Source: a virus
Length of the DNA stretch: 64,000 bases
IMG/VR virus record: IMGVR_UViG_3300035181_000949
Coordinates: 22,693 to 86,692 of that record
Strand: one strand, 5' to 3'
In this document: positions 24,129 through 32,364 of the stretch, piece by piece
How positions within the stretch are numbered: the first letter of the stretch is position 1
How the letters are laid out: each line of letters begins with the position of its first letter
Translations under genes and position numbers: made by a program
Notes under the pieces: generated by a model
Database searches by the model: none
Seen by the model: the letters and a program-made list of their open reading frames with translations, nothing else
What the model was told of the DNA's origin: nothing

Positions 24129-25213
24129 AGTATGCAGCTTTCGCAATATTCTTCAACTTCGGGTTCAGCTTGAACAGGAACAAAACTTTCTTGAAGCATC
24201 TCCTTTGATCCTTGCTTATCTCTCAAATCGTAATACCAAGATTTTATCCCCCATCTCGCTCCTAGCATAAGGTTCTTAGCAATCAATGTAGCAGGAATCT
24301 TTCCTTCTGGGAAATACTTTCCAGAGTAAAATGTATCAGTAGAGATACCTTGATCAACATAGACTTGCAAAACTGCAGCAGTCTTGATGTACTCGATGCA
24401 ATCCTTTTGATCCCAAAGCAGCTGGTAATGATTCTTCAGCTTACGATACTCAGGAACAACTTGCGCGAATGCACCAGCTTTGGATTCCTTAATGATGATC
24501 AGCTGTTTAACAAGATTGAAACCATTTGTTGAATTGATAACAACAGAAGAAGATTCAACTGGAGCAATTGCCATGTTTGTAGCATTACGAATGCCATACT
24601 GTTTCATCTTAGCACGAAGACCTTCCCAATCCAAATCTTCAGAAGGTGTGAAGTCAGTTAGTTCATTGACACCTTCAGCACGAAGCTCCCAAGGAAAGAT
24701 ACCTTGACCATAACGTGTCTGAGCAGATGCAAGGCAAGGACCTTTCTCTTTAGCAAGATTGACAGAAGCTTCGATCAAGTAGAAGGATTGGTGTTCCATC
24801 CAGCGCTTTACTTCAGCTAGTTGATCTGCTTCACCATACTTCAGCTTACGCTTAGCTTGCCAGTATGCAAGGTTGGTGATGCCGATACCAAGAGGTTCAA
24901 ATTCCTTGTTGTGAAGTTCAGAATGCACTGACAGGAAGTCTTGGTACTGAAGAAGGTTGTGAAGAGCTCTGTGAAGAACTACAGCTGGACGCTTCATGTC
25001 TTCTGGATTGCGGAATGAACCCCAATTAATGGAGCCAAGCGTGCATAGAGCAATGCGGCCCTCCGGATCTTCAATTGTTTGGAATGGACGGGTATGCTGC
25101 ATGATTTCTGTGCAGTTATGAACCAATATTCCATCTCCATAAAAAGTGTGAGTGTTTTCAACAGTGATATCAAAAACATCACTTACATCATCTAATTCTT
25201 CTATAATTAACAT
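24125..25213 (-). CDS. nrdA: NrdA C-terminal part preceded by C-intein (split nrdA)
   Basis: 362 residues. The first 33 are a C-intein: VFDITVENTHTFYGDGILVHN carries block F and block G ending His-Asn. The extein then begins with Cys: CTEIMQHTRP. In E. coli NrdA the motif NLCLE contains the thiyl-radical Cys439; here the N-part ends TNL and this part starts C-T-E. The nucleophile for splicing would therefore also be the catalytic radical cysteine. NrdA C-terminal barrel sequence follows, with PVESSSVVINSTNGF and a CESC tail. The start overlaps the endonuclease stop. Confidence 0.85.
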   Translation of the reverse strand: MLIIEELDDVSDVFDITVENTHTFYGDGILVHNCTEIMQHTRPFQTIEDPEGRIALCTLGSINWGSFRNPEDMKRPAVVLHRALHNLLQYQDFLSVHSELHNKEFEPLGIGITNLAYWQAKRKLKYGEADQLAEVKRWMEHQSFYLIEASVNLAKEKGPCLASAQTRYGQGIFPWELRAEGVNELTDFTPSEDLDWEGLRAKMKQYGIRNATNMAIAPVESSSVVINSTNGFNLVKQLIIIKESKAGAFAQVVPEYRKLKNHYQLLWDQKDCIEYIKTAAVLQVYVDQGISTDTFYSGKYFPEGKIPATLIAKNLMLGARWGIKSWYYDLRDKQGSKEMLQESFVPVQAEPEVEEYCESCIL

Positions 25214-25974
25214 TTTCTGCCTTTAATAATAGTGTCTAATTTTAATTCAGTAGCAAAAGCTAAATAAGATTTGTTAGCTGCAGTATCTGTTACCCAAATT
25301 TTACCTAAATTCTGTTTGCTTACTTTGCTGCGGTGGGCAGGTGTTGCAGAATATTTAATTTCTGAAATATCATATCCATCACTCTTTAGTTTATCTAGCA
25401 TTGCAGCTTTCAATCCCCTGAGGCCCCCACCAAATTTAGAAAATCTCCATTTAACCAGGTGCGTTGGCCACTTTTTCAACTTACACAAATCAAACCATTT
25501 TGACTGAATCCAATTGCATCCATTATCTTTCCACAGAGCAATTGCTGCAACAAGTAGCTCATCATCTATTACTGTGGCTGCCCTTGGATTATTTCTGCCA
25601 GAGTTACTCTTGCTCAACACTTCTTTTCTTGCAGCAACATTTTCGCCGAACCATGTATTGCCACCACTGCCACCAGGTGTTGAATTATATCCATTAGGAG
25701 CTAAAGTATCCAGTTCTTTAATCATTTTAATTTCAATTAGTTTAGCTTCATGCTCCAAATGAGTATCAAAAATGATCTTGCATACCCAATCATCTACACC
25801 ATGTTTTCTTATTGCCTTATCAAAATATGTCTTTCCACCAGTTGTTGCCCTCAAAACATGTTTCGACCATCTAAAATAAACACCATCTCCAGTGTATCCA
25901 ATATAAGATTTGCCTGAACTTTTACTTGTCCAACAATAAACTCTGTACATTACATCTTTCATAGTGTGCCCCAT
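25207..25974 (-). CDS. GIY-YIG homing endonuclease between the nrdA split-intein halves
   Basis: About 255 residues. YRVYCWTSKSSGKSYIGYTG is the GIY-YIG core; IRKHGVDDWVCKIIFDTH, with a Glu in HEAKLIEIKMI, continues the catalytic domain. A DNA-binding-like C-terminal half with KVSKQNLGK and IWVTDTAANKSY follows. A free-standing gene in this place would cut intein-less nrdA alleles and spread the split intein. Start codons at 25974 and 25962 lie in or next to a hairpin containing a TATAAATA late-type box; a GTG at 26013 is less likely. Confidence 0.8.
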   Translation of the reverse strand: MGHTMKDVMYRVYCWTSKSSGKSYIGYTGDGVYFRWSKHVLRATTGGKTYFDKAIRKHGVDDWVCKIIFDTHLEHEAKLIEIKMIKELDTLAPNGYNSTPGGSGGNTWFGENVAARKEVLSKSNSGRNNPRAATVIDDELLVAAIALWKDNGCNWIQSKWFDLCKLKKWPTHLVKWRFSKFGGGLRGLKAAMLDKLKSDGYDISEIKYSATPAHRSKVSKQNLGKIWVTDTAANKSYLAFATELKLDTIIKGRKC

Positions 25975-26015
25975 AATCTCTGTACTATTATTTATAGAGA
26001 AATAACGGGGCACAC
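25964..26015 (-). promoter_or_regulatory. start-codon hairpin with nested late-type promoter
   Basis: Arms 25964-25972 (GTGTGCCCC) and 26007-26015 (GGGGCACAC) pair perfectly, extended by TCTCT/AGAGA. Minus-strand TATAAATA (25989-25996) sits between them. The 3' arm holds the endonuclease start codon, so only transcripts starting at the late box would expose it. Confidence 0.6.
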
Positions 26016-26016
26016 A

Positions 26017-27669
26017 TTAAATCAGGTCTAGTAAATCGTCTGACTTTAAAGAACCAGCTTCTACCCAGCCTCGATTTTTAGTCCATACTTTATGATTTGC
26101 TGTAACTTTAATCGATTTTCCAGTAACAGAGTCAGTAATTTTCAGTAGTTTGCGATTGATATCAGTTTTAGCAGCAGCTGTAACTGACTCGTACGATATT
26201 TCACCAGTAGCTACATTTTTACTAAGTGCCTTTATTTTTTTATTCATGCTGAATAGGCTGGTCAACTCTAATATAGAAATATCCATTTTAGTACCGTCAA
26301 CCGTGCAATTAATAATAGTGTCTGGCGATACACAGAGATTTGTTTGGTAGATTGGGTGAACAGATGGATCAAGAGGACCTTGATTAGCAACGTTGTCGAT
26401 GTTCAGAATGTAGTAACGACCAGTGTCACCACGTTCTTTGATCAACCAATCCTTAATGACGACTTCTGCTGGCTCTACCTTCTTGCGAAGATCAGTGCGC
26501 GCTTCGTACATCTCGTAGAGCTCTTCAAAGCGAACTGAGTCAGCATAGAAGGCTTCGTAAAGATCAGGCACTTCATTTGGATCGAAGAAGGTGATTACGC
26601 CCTGCTGCTTGAAGCGCTTCCAGAAGAACTTGTTCATGACTACGCAGTAGTCCATGTGACGAACGCGTGTCTCGTCAGTACCTTGGTTATTCTTTAGGAC
26701 GATAAGATCGTCAAATTGATAATGCCAAATTGGGAAGTTGATGGTGGCAGACGCATTCCGTATTCCACCTTGAGAGCACGAACGAAGGTCTCCGAACCAT
26801 TTCTTGAGGAATGGAATGTATCCAGTGTGCTTAACTTCTCCTCCTCTAATGGGCGCACCTAATGGTCTAAGGCGGCCAACATCGAGGCCGATTCCCGCAC
26901 GTTTAGCAGCATAGTCGGCCATGACTTGCCCACTTGCAAAGATTGATTTGAGGGTGTCGTCAGACTTGATAAGCACACATGAACTGAATTGCTTAGTTTT
27001 TGTTCCAAGCCCGGCAAGGACTGGTGTAGCAAGAGTGAATAGTCCGTCTGAACTAGAGTTGTAGAAGTCCTTAACCCAGCGCATTCTGTCCTTGGTCTCT
27101 GCATGGAAGGCAGTAGCTGCTGCGACGATGTAGCGGACTTGTGGAGTCTCAACAACCGAGTTGCTCTTTGAGCGATCTTGAACCAGGTATTTTTCAATAA
27201 GCTGTTCAACAGCTGCGATTGGTAGTATTTCATCTTTGTCATGGTCAATGAATTTCTCCATTTGGTTCCATTCATCTTCAGAGTACCACGTGAGCAGCTC
27301 TGGGGTGTAGAGACCCAACTCTACATTCTTCTTTACGATACTCAAAAGGGATGGTGGGGCGTAATCTCCATAAACATCTTTACGAAGCATTGATACGCGC
27401 TGTCTTCCAGCAGCATATTGATAGTTGATATTACCGGTATCTGGGTGTTCTTCTTCGTCAATTAAATCGATCATTGCTCGAAGAGCCATGCGATCTAATT
27501 CTCTTGTCTCCATCCCATCATAGAAGTGGGCTTGAGCCGCAATTTCAATCATGGAGGGAGATACACCATCGAGTCCCTCACATACTTTTTGGATTTGAGC
27601 TTGCCACTTTTCGATGTTGAGTGGAACTTTTTTGCCGCTGCGTTTAACGACACCAATCTCATTTGACAT
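26017..27669 (-). CDS. nrdA: NrdA N-terminal part followed by N-intein (split nrdA)
   Basis: 550 residues. Residues 1-445 are class I NrdA: N-terminal ATP-cone-like start, PQVRYIVAAA, TPVLAGLGTKTKQFSSCVLI (redox Cys), KRAGIGLDVGRLRPLGAPI, and DPSVHPIYQTNL. The last 105 residues are an N-intein: CVSPDTIINCTVDG (block A, Cys1), then KSIKVTANHKVWTKNRGW (block B, TxxH). Both parts are needed for trans-splicing with the C-half at 24125. Start at ATG 27669. Confidence 0.88.
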   Translation of the reverse strand: MSNEIGVVKRSGKKVPLNIEKWQAQIQKVCEGLDGVSPSMIEIAAQAHFYDGMETRELDRMALRAMIDLIDEEEHPDTGNINYQYAAGRQRVSMLRKDVYGDYAPPSLLSIVKKNVELGLYTPELLTWYSEDEWNQMEKFIDHDKDEILPIAAVEQLIEKYLVQDRSKSNSVVETPQVRYIVAAATAFHAETKDRMRWVKDFYNSSSDGLFTLATPVLAGLGTKTKQFSSCVLIKSDDTLKSIFASGQVMADYAAKRAGIGLDVGRLRPLGAPIRGGEVKHTGYIPFLKKWFGDLRSCSQGGIRNASATINFPIWHYQFDDLIVLKNNQGTDETRVRHMDYCVVMNKFFWKRFKQQGVITFFDPNEVPDLYEAFYADSVRFEELYEMYEARTDLRKKVEPAEVVIKDWLIKERGDTGRYYILNIDNVANQGPLDPSVHPIYQTNLCVSPDTIINCTVDGTKMDISILELTSLFSMNKKIKALSKNVATGEISYESVTAAAKTDINRKLLKITDSVTGKSIKVTANHKVWTKNRGWVEAGSLKSDDLLDLI

Positions 27670-27706
27670 ATTTTTGTTTTTCTCCGAAAACTGTTATCTT
27701 CTAATG

Positions 27707-27742
27707 GCAATTGTATCATAGAACGAATCTAAGATACAATGC
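27707..27742 (-). terminator. hairpin between endolysin and nrdA
   Basis: GCAATTGTATC (27707-27717) and GATACAATGC (27733-27742) form an 8-bp perfect stem with two more pairs after a bulge. It lies between the endolysin stop and nrdA. A minus-strand T run follows only weakly, so a role as terminator is likely but not certain. Confidence 0.4.
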
Positions 27743-27764
27743 AATCAGAAGAAAGCGTGAATTT

Positions 27765-28346
27765 TTAAATCTTGGAAAGAGCGAAGGCTGACACATCATT
27801 GATGCGTGCTAACCAGCCGTTTAAGAATCTAGCTTGTGCTGGCTTTGCAGCTACAATGGAGTTGTAGAATGCGGTACGTTGTTGAGCGATTGAATTTATT
27901 ACGGTCGCTTGGTCTGCACCAGCAATTGCTGCTAGAGTTCTAGGTCCAATTTGCCCGTCAGGTGTAGCATCAATGGCAGATTGAAGAAACTTAACAGCGC
28001 GGCCAACTCCATGATTGACACAACCATCAAAGTGAATGATGGCAATGGCTCCAGGCAGCTTATCGCAGGAACCCGCGGTCCAGTATCTGTTAGAGTAGAT
28101 GTCCATCGCGCCGTTCAAATCAAGGGCTGCGATATCGACATCAGGGTTGCCACTCTTAGCGACACCGAATTTTGTCTCACCGCCTGGATCAACTGGATCG
28201 TTCGTATAACCAACCTTACGATTCAAGTCTTGTGACCCAATAGTACCTGCTTGCACATCAGGATCGTTTGGGTTCCAAAATCCACCTACCTCATACTTCA
28301 TAGCGTGGTTAAACGCTAGAAGGAAATCATCTGTAAAGTCCGCCAT
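27765..28346 (-). CDS. endolysin, GH108-type muramidase with peptidoglycan-binding domain
   Basis: 193 residues from ATG 28346 (MADFTDDFLLAFNHAM), with AGGAG five bases upstream. YEVGGFWNPNDPD then NDPVDPGGETKFGVAKSG is the glycoside hydrolase 108 pattern (ExGG...NDPxDPGGxT), giving the catalytic Glu near residue 18. The second half (FDGCVNHGVGRAVKFLQSA, DGQIGPRTLAAI) is a peptidoglycan-binding domain. No signal peptide, so a holin is needed. Expression appears controlled by a start-codon hairpin and a late-type promoter. Confidence 0.85.
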   Translation of the reverse strand: MADFTDDFLLAFNHAMKYEVGGFWNPNDPDVQAGTIGSQDLNRKVGYTNDPVDPGGETKFGVAKSGNPDVDIAALDLNGAMDIYSNRYWTAGSCDKLPGAIAIIHFDGCVNHGVGRAVKFLQSAIDATPDGQIGPRTLAAIAGADQATVINSIAQQRTAFYNSIVAAKPAQARFLNGWLARINDVSAFALSKI

Positions 28347-28392
28347 AAAAACTCCTATCATTATCTGATAGAATATTTATGGCGGACTTTAC
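28333..28392 (-). promoter_or_regulatory. T4-lysozyme-type hairpin switch at endolysin start
   Basis: Arms 28333-28349 and 28376-28392 form a perfect 17-bp inverted repeat. In mRNA the 3' arm contains the endolysin ATG and next codons, and the AGGAG is in the loop. Minus-strand CATAAATA (28374-28381) lies in the 5' arm, so late-initiated transcripts would start inside or after that arm and leave the start codon free. Confidence 0.75.
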
Positions 28393-28410
28393 TAACTCAT
28401 CTTAAACAGG

Positions 28411-28929
28411 TTAATATGAGAAGATGTCGCCAATCACCTTGTTCGCTAAGTGTTTGTAAAGATCGTGAGGACCTATTACCACCGAAAGCTGGATTGGCTT
28501 ACCATTGTTAAGGATAGGGGTAGGTCCTACAGGATGAACGAGTGCAGTGCCCTTGTTGATCATCGGGTGAACTAGCGCCATGGAGTCAGCGTAATCAATG
28601 ACCATTACCTCGAGGGTGCGCAGCTTCATTTCATCAGGAGAAAAACTAAACGCCAGGTGTTCGGTGGAAGCACAGGCCTTGATAGCGACGGTATCGATTT
28701 GGTATGTCTCACGTTCAGTAACGAGGATGTTCCACGTAGCTGGAACCCAGAACTCGCTGTTGTTGATTCGAACTTTAATGACAGCGCCAGTCGTTTCTTC
28801 CAAATAGGTAATAGGCGCCAACATAAAATCTGTTAGAGCTGCATTGAAGATCCAATTATGCTTCACAACTACGGGAGCTGTTAAAGAGTCTATCAAATAG
28901 GGCTTATTGTATTCGGGTAATATCTGCAA
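28411..28929 (-). CDS. hypothetical protein
   Basis: 172 residues beginning at a TTG (MQILPEYNKPYLIDSL) with AGGAG eight to nine bases upstream. Beta-rich, with no transmembrane segment and no motif I know. The leader upstream contains a run of 12 G on the minus strand, unusually close to the ribosome-binding site. Confidence 0.5.
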   Translation of the reverse strand: MQILPEYNKPYLIDSLTAPVVVKHNWIFNAALTDFMLAPITYLEETTGAVIKVRINNSEFWVPATWNILVTERETYQIDTVAIKACASTEHLAFSFSPDEMKLRTLEVMVIDYADSMALVHPMINKGTALVHPVGPTPILNNGKPIQLSVVIGPHDLYKHLANKVIGDIFSY

Positions 28930-28949
28930 AGTAGTTTCTCCTATAAATA

Positions 28950-29021
28950 CCCCCCCCCCCCTATCATATTGGGAAGGGGTATTAAAATGTTTTATGTTTT
29001 ATGTTTTATGTTTTATGTTTA
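28950..29021. repeat. 12-base C homopolymer and ATGTTTT heptamer tandem repeat
   Basis: Twelve C at 28950-28961, then from 28987 nearly five tandem copies of ATGTTTT. On the minus strand AATACCCC and GGGGTATT can pair as a terminator-like stem. Both tracts are prone to slippage. Confidence 0.7.
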
Positions 29022-29089
29022 TCAATACGTGAACCCGGTAACTAATAAACCATTCTATGTTTATAAGGGGAGAATTCACGAGCAGAATC

Positions 29090-29287
29090 TCATTTAAATT
29101 CAGCACTTAGAAATTTGTCCATACAATCAACATGTTCAAAATTCTGTAAATCATTAATTGATTCGAGCCATATGTCTATTATATCATATTTGCTCCAAAA
29201 CGTAACTAAAGAAGCAATGCTAAGACCAGAAATAGTCGCTAAGATGAAATCATCAAGTGCAAACAGATGGGCTAACGTTAGTGAACG
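29090..29287 (-). pseudogene. open frame without a start, possible gene remnant
   Basis: A minus-strand frame is open for about 65 codons and reads like protein (LAHLFALDDFILATISG, then DIWLESINDLQNFEHVD) but has no ATG or GTG near its front. It may be a decayed gene. The rest of the 28930-29441 gap shows only the repeats above. Confidence 0.25.
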
Positions 29288-29441
29288 TCAAAAATAGCAG
29301 ATAGAAATTCACAGACATTTGCTCTTACTCATAAGATATCTGGGAAATCATTCACTATAACAAACTTGGCGCAATACTGCAGAGATAACAAAACTCACCA
29401 CTAAAAAGTGCATTTAGAATTTGATGCTGCAAAGTTATAGT

Positions 29442-30299
29442 TTAACCTTTTACTTTCAAAGTTTGTTTCTTGTTTATTGGGTATCCAGCTTCTTTGTAGT
29501 GCTTCACTCGTTCCTTAAAGTGCCTCACTGCCCATTTTAGTTTAGAGTGAACATCGACAACCATAACAGAATCTTTGTCATGTCCAATACGAAGACCGCG
29601 CCCTACTGATTGAATAGCTTTGATGAAGGATTTACCTGCATCTACAAACATCATACAGAAAATACGGTCAATCGAGAGGCCTGTTGAAGCAATACCTGCT
29701 GAGGCTATTACTATTATATCATCATTCTCTTCAAACATATCATAATGTTCGCGGCGCAAGTCTTTTGGTGATTCGCCATAAAGAAAGACAGCACCCTTAA
29801 TCAGCTTAGCTAACTTTTCACCAAATGGAATAGAGTTAACCAGGACAAGAGTATTGCCATGCGCTGCACATTGAGAGATGATCAAATCAGCAATGATCTC
29901 CATTCGATTAGTGCTCTTAGCTAAGAAGGATTTCTCAGCAGCATAGTCAGGAAAGTCTTCATCGATATAACTCTCATTCAATTCAACAGGCTGAATCTGA
30001 ACCTTAGCAAGATAACCATGGTCAATTAACCACGCAGCAGGAATCTCTTTGAGGATAGGCCCAATTGAAGTAATAAGAGAAAGCTTTTCAGACTCTGGTT
30101 TAGGGAATGTTCCTGTTACGCCAAAGCGGAATGCAATGTGCTTACCATTATCATTGACAAGTTTCTGCGCAACAGTAGCTTTGATACCGTGACAATTCGA
30201 AACAACAGCACCATTAACAATATAGTTGTGGTGTTTATCAACAGTTAAATCATAAACTTTTTCTGGCTTATCTATTTCTTCTTTTTTCAACAGATGCAT
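29442..30299 (-). CDS. uvsW: UvsW C-terminal part preceded by C-intein (split uvsW)
   Basis: 285 residues. The first 35 are a C-intein (VYDLTVDKHHNYIVNG, ending VVSN). The extein starts CHGIKATVAQKL, completing the DECH box whose DE ends the N-part. Then come RFGVTGTFP (motif III-like), ANTLVLVNSIPFGEKLAKLI, DIIVIASAGIASTGLSIDR (motif V) and IQSVGRGLRIGHD (motif VI, QxxGRxxR). UvsW is an SF2 helicase that remodels recombination intermediates and R-loops. The start overlaps the endonuclease gene by 32 bases. Confidence 0.85.
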   Translation of the reverse strand: MHLLKKEEIDKPEKVYDLTVDKHHNYIVNGAVVSNCHGIKATVAQKLVNDNGKHIAFRFGVTGTFPKPESEKLSLITSIGPILKEIPAAWLIDHGYLAKVQIQPVELNESYIDEDFPDYAAEKSFLAKSTNRMEIIADLIISQCAAHGNTLVLVNSIPFGEKLAKLIKGAVFLYGESPKDLRREHYDMFEENDDIIVIASAGIASTGLSIDRIFCMMFVDAGKSFIKAIQSVGRGLRIGHDKDSVMVVDVHSKLKWAVRHFKERVKHYKEAGYPINKKQTLKVKG

Positions 30300-31185
30300 A
30301 TAATCCTCTTAATAGTTTTTCAGTATTTTCATCAAATTCACTAAAATTAACAGTGTGTTTTGGTATTAGTTCTGTTAAAGAAAATTCAGTTAATATAACA
30401 AATTCAAATCCATTGCTAACACACCAGCGTGCTACTATATCAAGAATGGGTTGTTTTAATTTTACGTACTTCTCAGGTTTTATTTCATAAATTACATTAC
30501 CAACTTTAAAATCGGTAATGTAAACGTGATGCTTATCAGTAAAATACGGTATTCTAATCTTTTCGTATTCTGCTTGTGGAAATGCTTGATAAAAAAGAGC
30601 CTCCCAGCTACTTCTGAAAAGTTTATCTCTAAATTTAAGTTGCTTTCTTGTTCTAGAATTAAACGTATTAGGGGTCCATTTACCTGATTCAATATTTTGC
30701 TTTGCTTTTAATGATAACTTTTCACGCGTTAAAGCTGATACTGGTCTACCATACATTGGGTTTTTTGCTCCCATTTTAGCGATAGAGATGTTTTTGCATC
30801 GAACATCAGTATTTTTAGTTAATCCTTTGTTCCATGCCTTAACTAATCCAACTGTCCCTCTATTCCAATGCGTACCATTTTTATTACAAACATAATTTTT
30901 CGGATCTAACATGGCAGCCCTACCACCTTTAGAAGCAGCAATCTGCCTTCGTTGTTTGTTTAATTTTTCAAATTCTTGTGGAGCTGCTACAAAAGTCCTA
31001 GCTTCTTCAAGATGACCTTGCATTAATAGTCTATAAAATTTACCAAACTCTTTTTTATTAAGCTTGCGACCACATGAAAATACAGCTGAATCAAAAGGCA
31101 ATCTGACTGATCCGGTTCTAGGTAAAAACTTAATATCTATTAAAAATTCATCTCCTAGTAAATCATTTATGATTTTCTTCTTCAT
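30268..31185 (-). CDS. PD-(D/E)xK-type homing endonuclease between uvsW halves
   Basis: 305 residues. The N-terminal two-thirds are basic and include NUMOD-like stretches (GAKNPMYGRPVSALTREKLS). The C-terminal part has FRSSWEALFYQAFPQAE, then YITDFKVGNVIYEIKPEKY: Glu in SSWE, Asp in TDF and ExK, a PD-(D/E)xK nuclease layout. The same SSWE...DF...E(V/I)KP order occurs in the gp4-like proteins at 51965 and 52443. Its ends overlap both intein-bearing genes (23 and 32 bases), so all three are co-translated. Confidence 0.7.
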   Translation of the reverse strand: MKKKIINDLLGDEFLIDIKFLPRTGSVRLPFDSAVFSCGRKLNKKEFGKFYRLLMQGHLEEARTFVAAPQEFEKLNKQRRQIAASKGGRAAMLDPKNYVCNKNGTHWNRGTVGLVKAWNKGLTKNTDVRCKNISIAKMGAKNPMYGRPVSALTREKLSLKAKQNIESGKWTPNTFNSRTRKQLKFRDKLFRSSWEALFYQAFPQAEYEKIRIPYFTDKHHVYITDFKVGNVIYEIKPEKYVKLKQPILDIVARWCVSNGFEFVILTEFSLTELIPKHTVNFSEFDENTEKLLRGLYASVEKRRNR

Positions 31186-32221
31186 TCACTTTATCTCCAT
31201 GAGCTTTCATTTTATTTAAGGAGAATTCACATATATCATCACGCTCAGTTAAATCTTTTGCCATAACCTTTCTACCATCTTTTAGATAGAAAATATGATT
31301 TTCGGTAACATCTAAATAACGTCCATTATCAAACGTTAGCCGAAGCATTTTTACCTTAGATTTTGGTAAATTAATGTGAGTTTTTAACACTTTACAAGGC
31401 TCGAAATTTCCGTTTGCGTCCATTGATAAAACATAATCACCGACCCGAACGTCTTTTATTTTCTTTTCCGTCATGTCAGACATCAATACAGGAGTCTCAC
31501 CACAAAAACACTCATCCCAAATCAGACATTGAAAGTCATGCATGATTGTAGGATTATACTGTACTGCCTGCCACGTTGCAACGATGTGCATGTGGTCAAG
31601 GTCCTTCTCTGTACCAGAATAGGTGCCTACATCTAGACCTAGGAGTTCATACCACTCAGCTGTTTGGTCTACAAGATCACCGGATGGAACAATCGTGATT
31701 ACTTTATAGCCGGCATTGGCATAGTAGTAGGAGAGAGCACCTGTGATGGAGGTTTTGCCTGCACCAGTTCCTGCGATAATGAAACCACTTCCATTCTCTA
31801 CAGCAATCTGAACACACTGTAATTGGTATGGGCGGAGATTGAATACCTTTCCGCCAACGACAACATCATCGCCCATTATGTTAGTCCCAGAAGCAGTGAG
31901 AGCAATGCCCGCAGGGTCAATAGTCAAAAGCTTACCGCCAACTACAGGAGGTTCAAAGTACTTTCGATTATCTATCAGCTCAATGTCATATCCCCACTTC
32001 TCTAAGTAAGGGATAACCTGATCTAATAGACGGACATAGGTCTTACCTGTTGGAGAATAAAATTGGATATATCCGTTCCATCTCCCAAGCTTGAAGGCAG
32101 GCATAAAAAAATAACCTTCTGGGTGAACAGAAAATGCTTTTACTAATGTCTCTACATGCCCAGGCATTATACCAGATATCTGGCACCATACTTCATCGGT
32201 TATTCGCAGAATACATTTCAT
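31163..32221 (-). CDS. uvsW: UvsW N-terminal part followed by N-intein (split uvsW)
   Basis: 352 residues. UvsW N-domain, then FNLRPYQLQCVQIAVENGSG (Q-motif-like), Walker A IIAGTGAGKTSITG, IVPSGDLVDQTAEWYELLG and LIWDE at the helicase motif II. The last 115 residues are an N-intein: CFCGETPVLMSDM (block A) and GRYLDVTENHIFYLKDG (block B, TENH). The break falls inside the DECH box, a highly conserved site. Splicing with the part at 29442 restores the helicase. Confidence 0.85.
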   Translation of the reverse strand: MKCILRITDEVWCQISGIMPGHVETLVKAFSVHPEGYFFMPAFKLGRWNGYIQFYSPTGKTYVRLLDQVIPYLEKWGYDIELIDNRKYFEPPVVGGKLLTIDPAGIALTASGTNIMGDDVVVGGKVFNLRPYQLQCVQIAVENGSGFIIAGTGAGKTSITGALSYYYANAGYKVITIVPSGDLVDQTAEWYELLGLDVGTYSGTEKDLDHMHIVATWQAVQYNPTIMHDFQCLIWDECFCGETPVLMSDMTEKKIKDVRVGDYVLSMDANGNFEPCKVLKTHINLPKSKVKMLRLTFDNGRYLDVTENHIFYLKDGRKVMAKDLTERDDICEFSLNKMKAHGDKVNEEENHK

Positions 32222-32250
32222 GTGATTTAGAAGTGCCGTTCTAGTTTGTG

Positions 32251-32364
32251 TTATGCAGCAAAAGTGTATGAATACTTTGACAACTCTTTATCTTCTAGAC
32301 CAGCAATCTAGCTAAGAAGATCTTCATCAACTTTAAATTTTCCTGTAAATCCTGGTGTGTTCAT
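32251..32364 (-). pseudogene. 37-codon ORF with an internal TAG
   Basis: ATG at 32364 overlaps the uvsY stop as ATGA. The frame reads MNTPGFTGKFKVDEDLLS, TAG, IAGLEDKELSKYSYTFAA, TAA. Both halves are in the same frame and protein-like. Either a small gene killed by one nonsense change or a suppressed stop; only the 18-codon first part would normally be made. Confidence 0.3.

Noticed and set aside
28942-28949. TATAAATA on the plus strand as a late promoter
   Set aside because: It points away from all nearby genes and lies next to the poly-C tract. Read on the minus strand it is only part of the leader of the 28411 gene.
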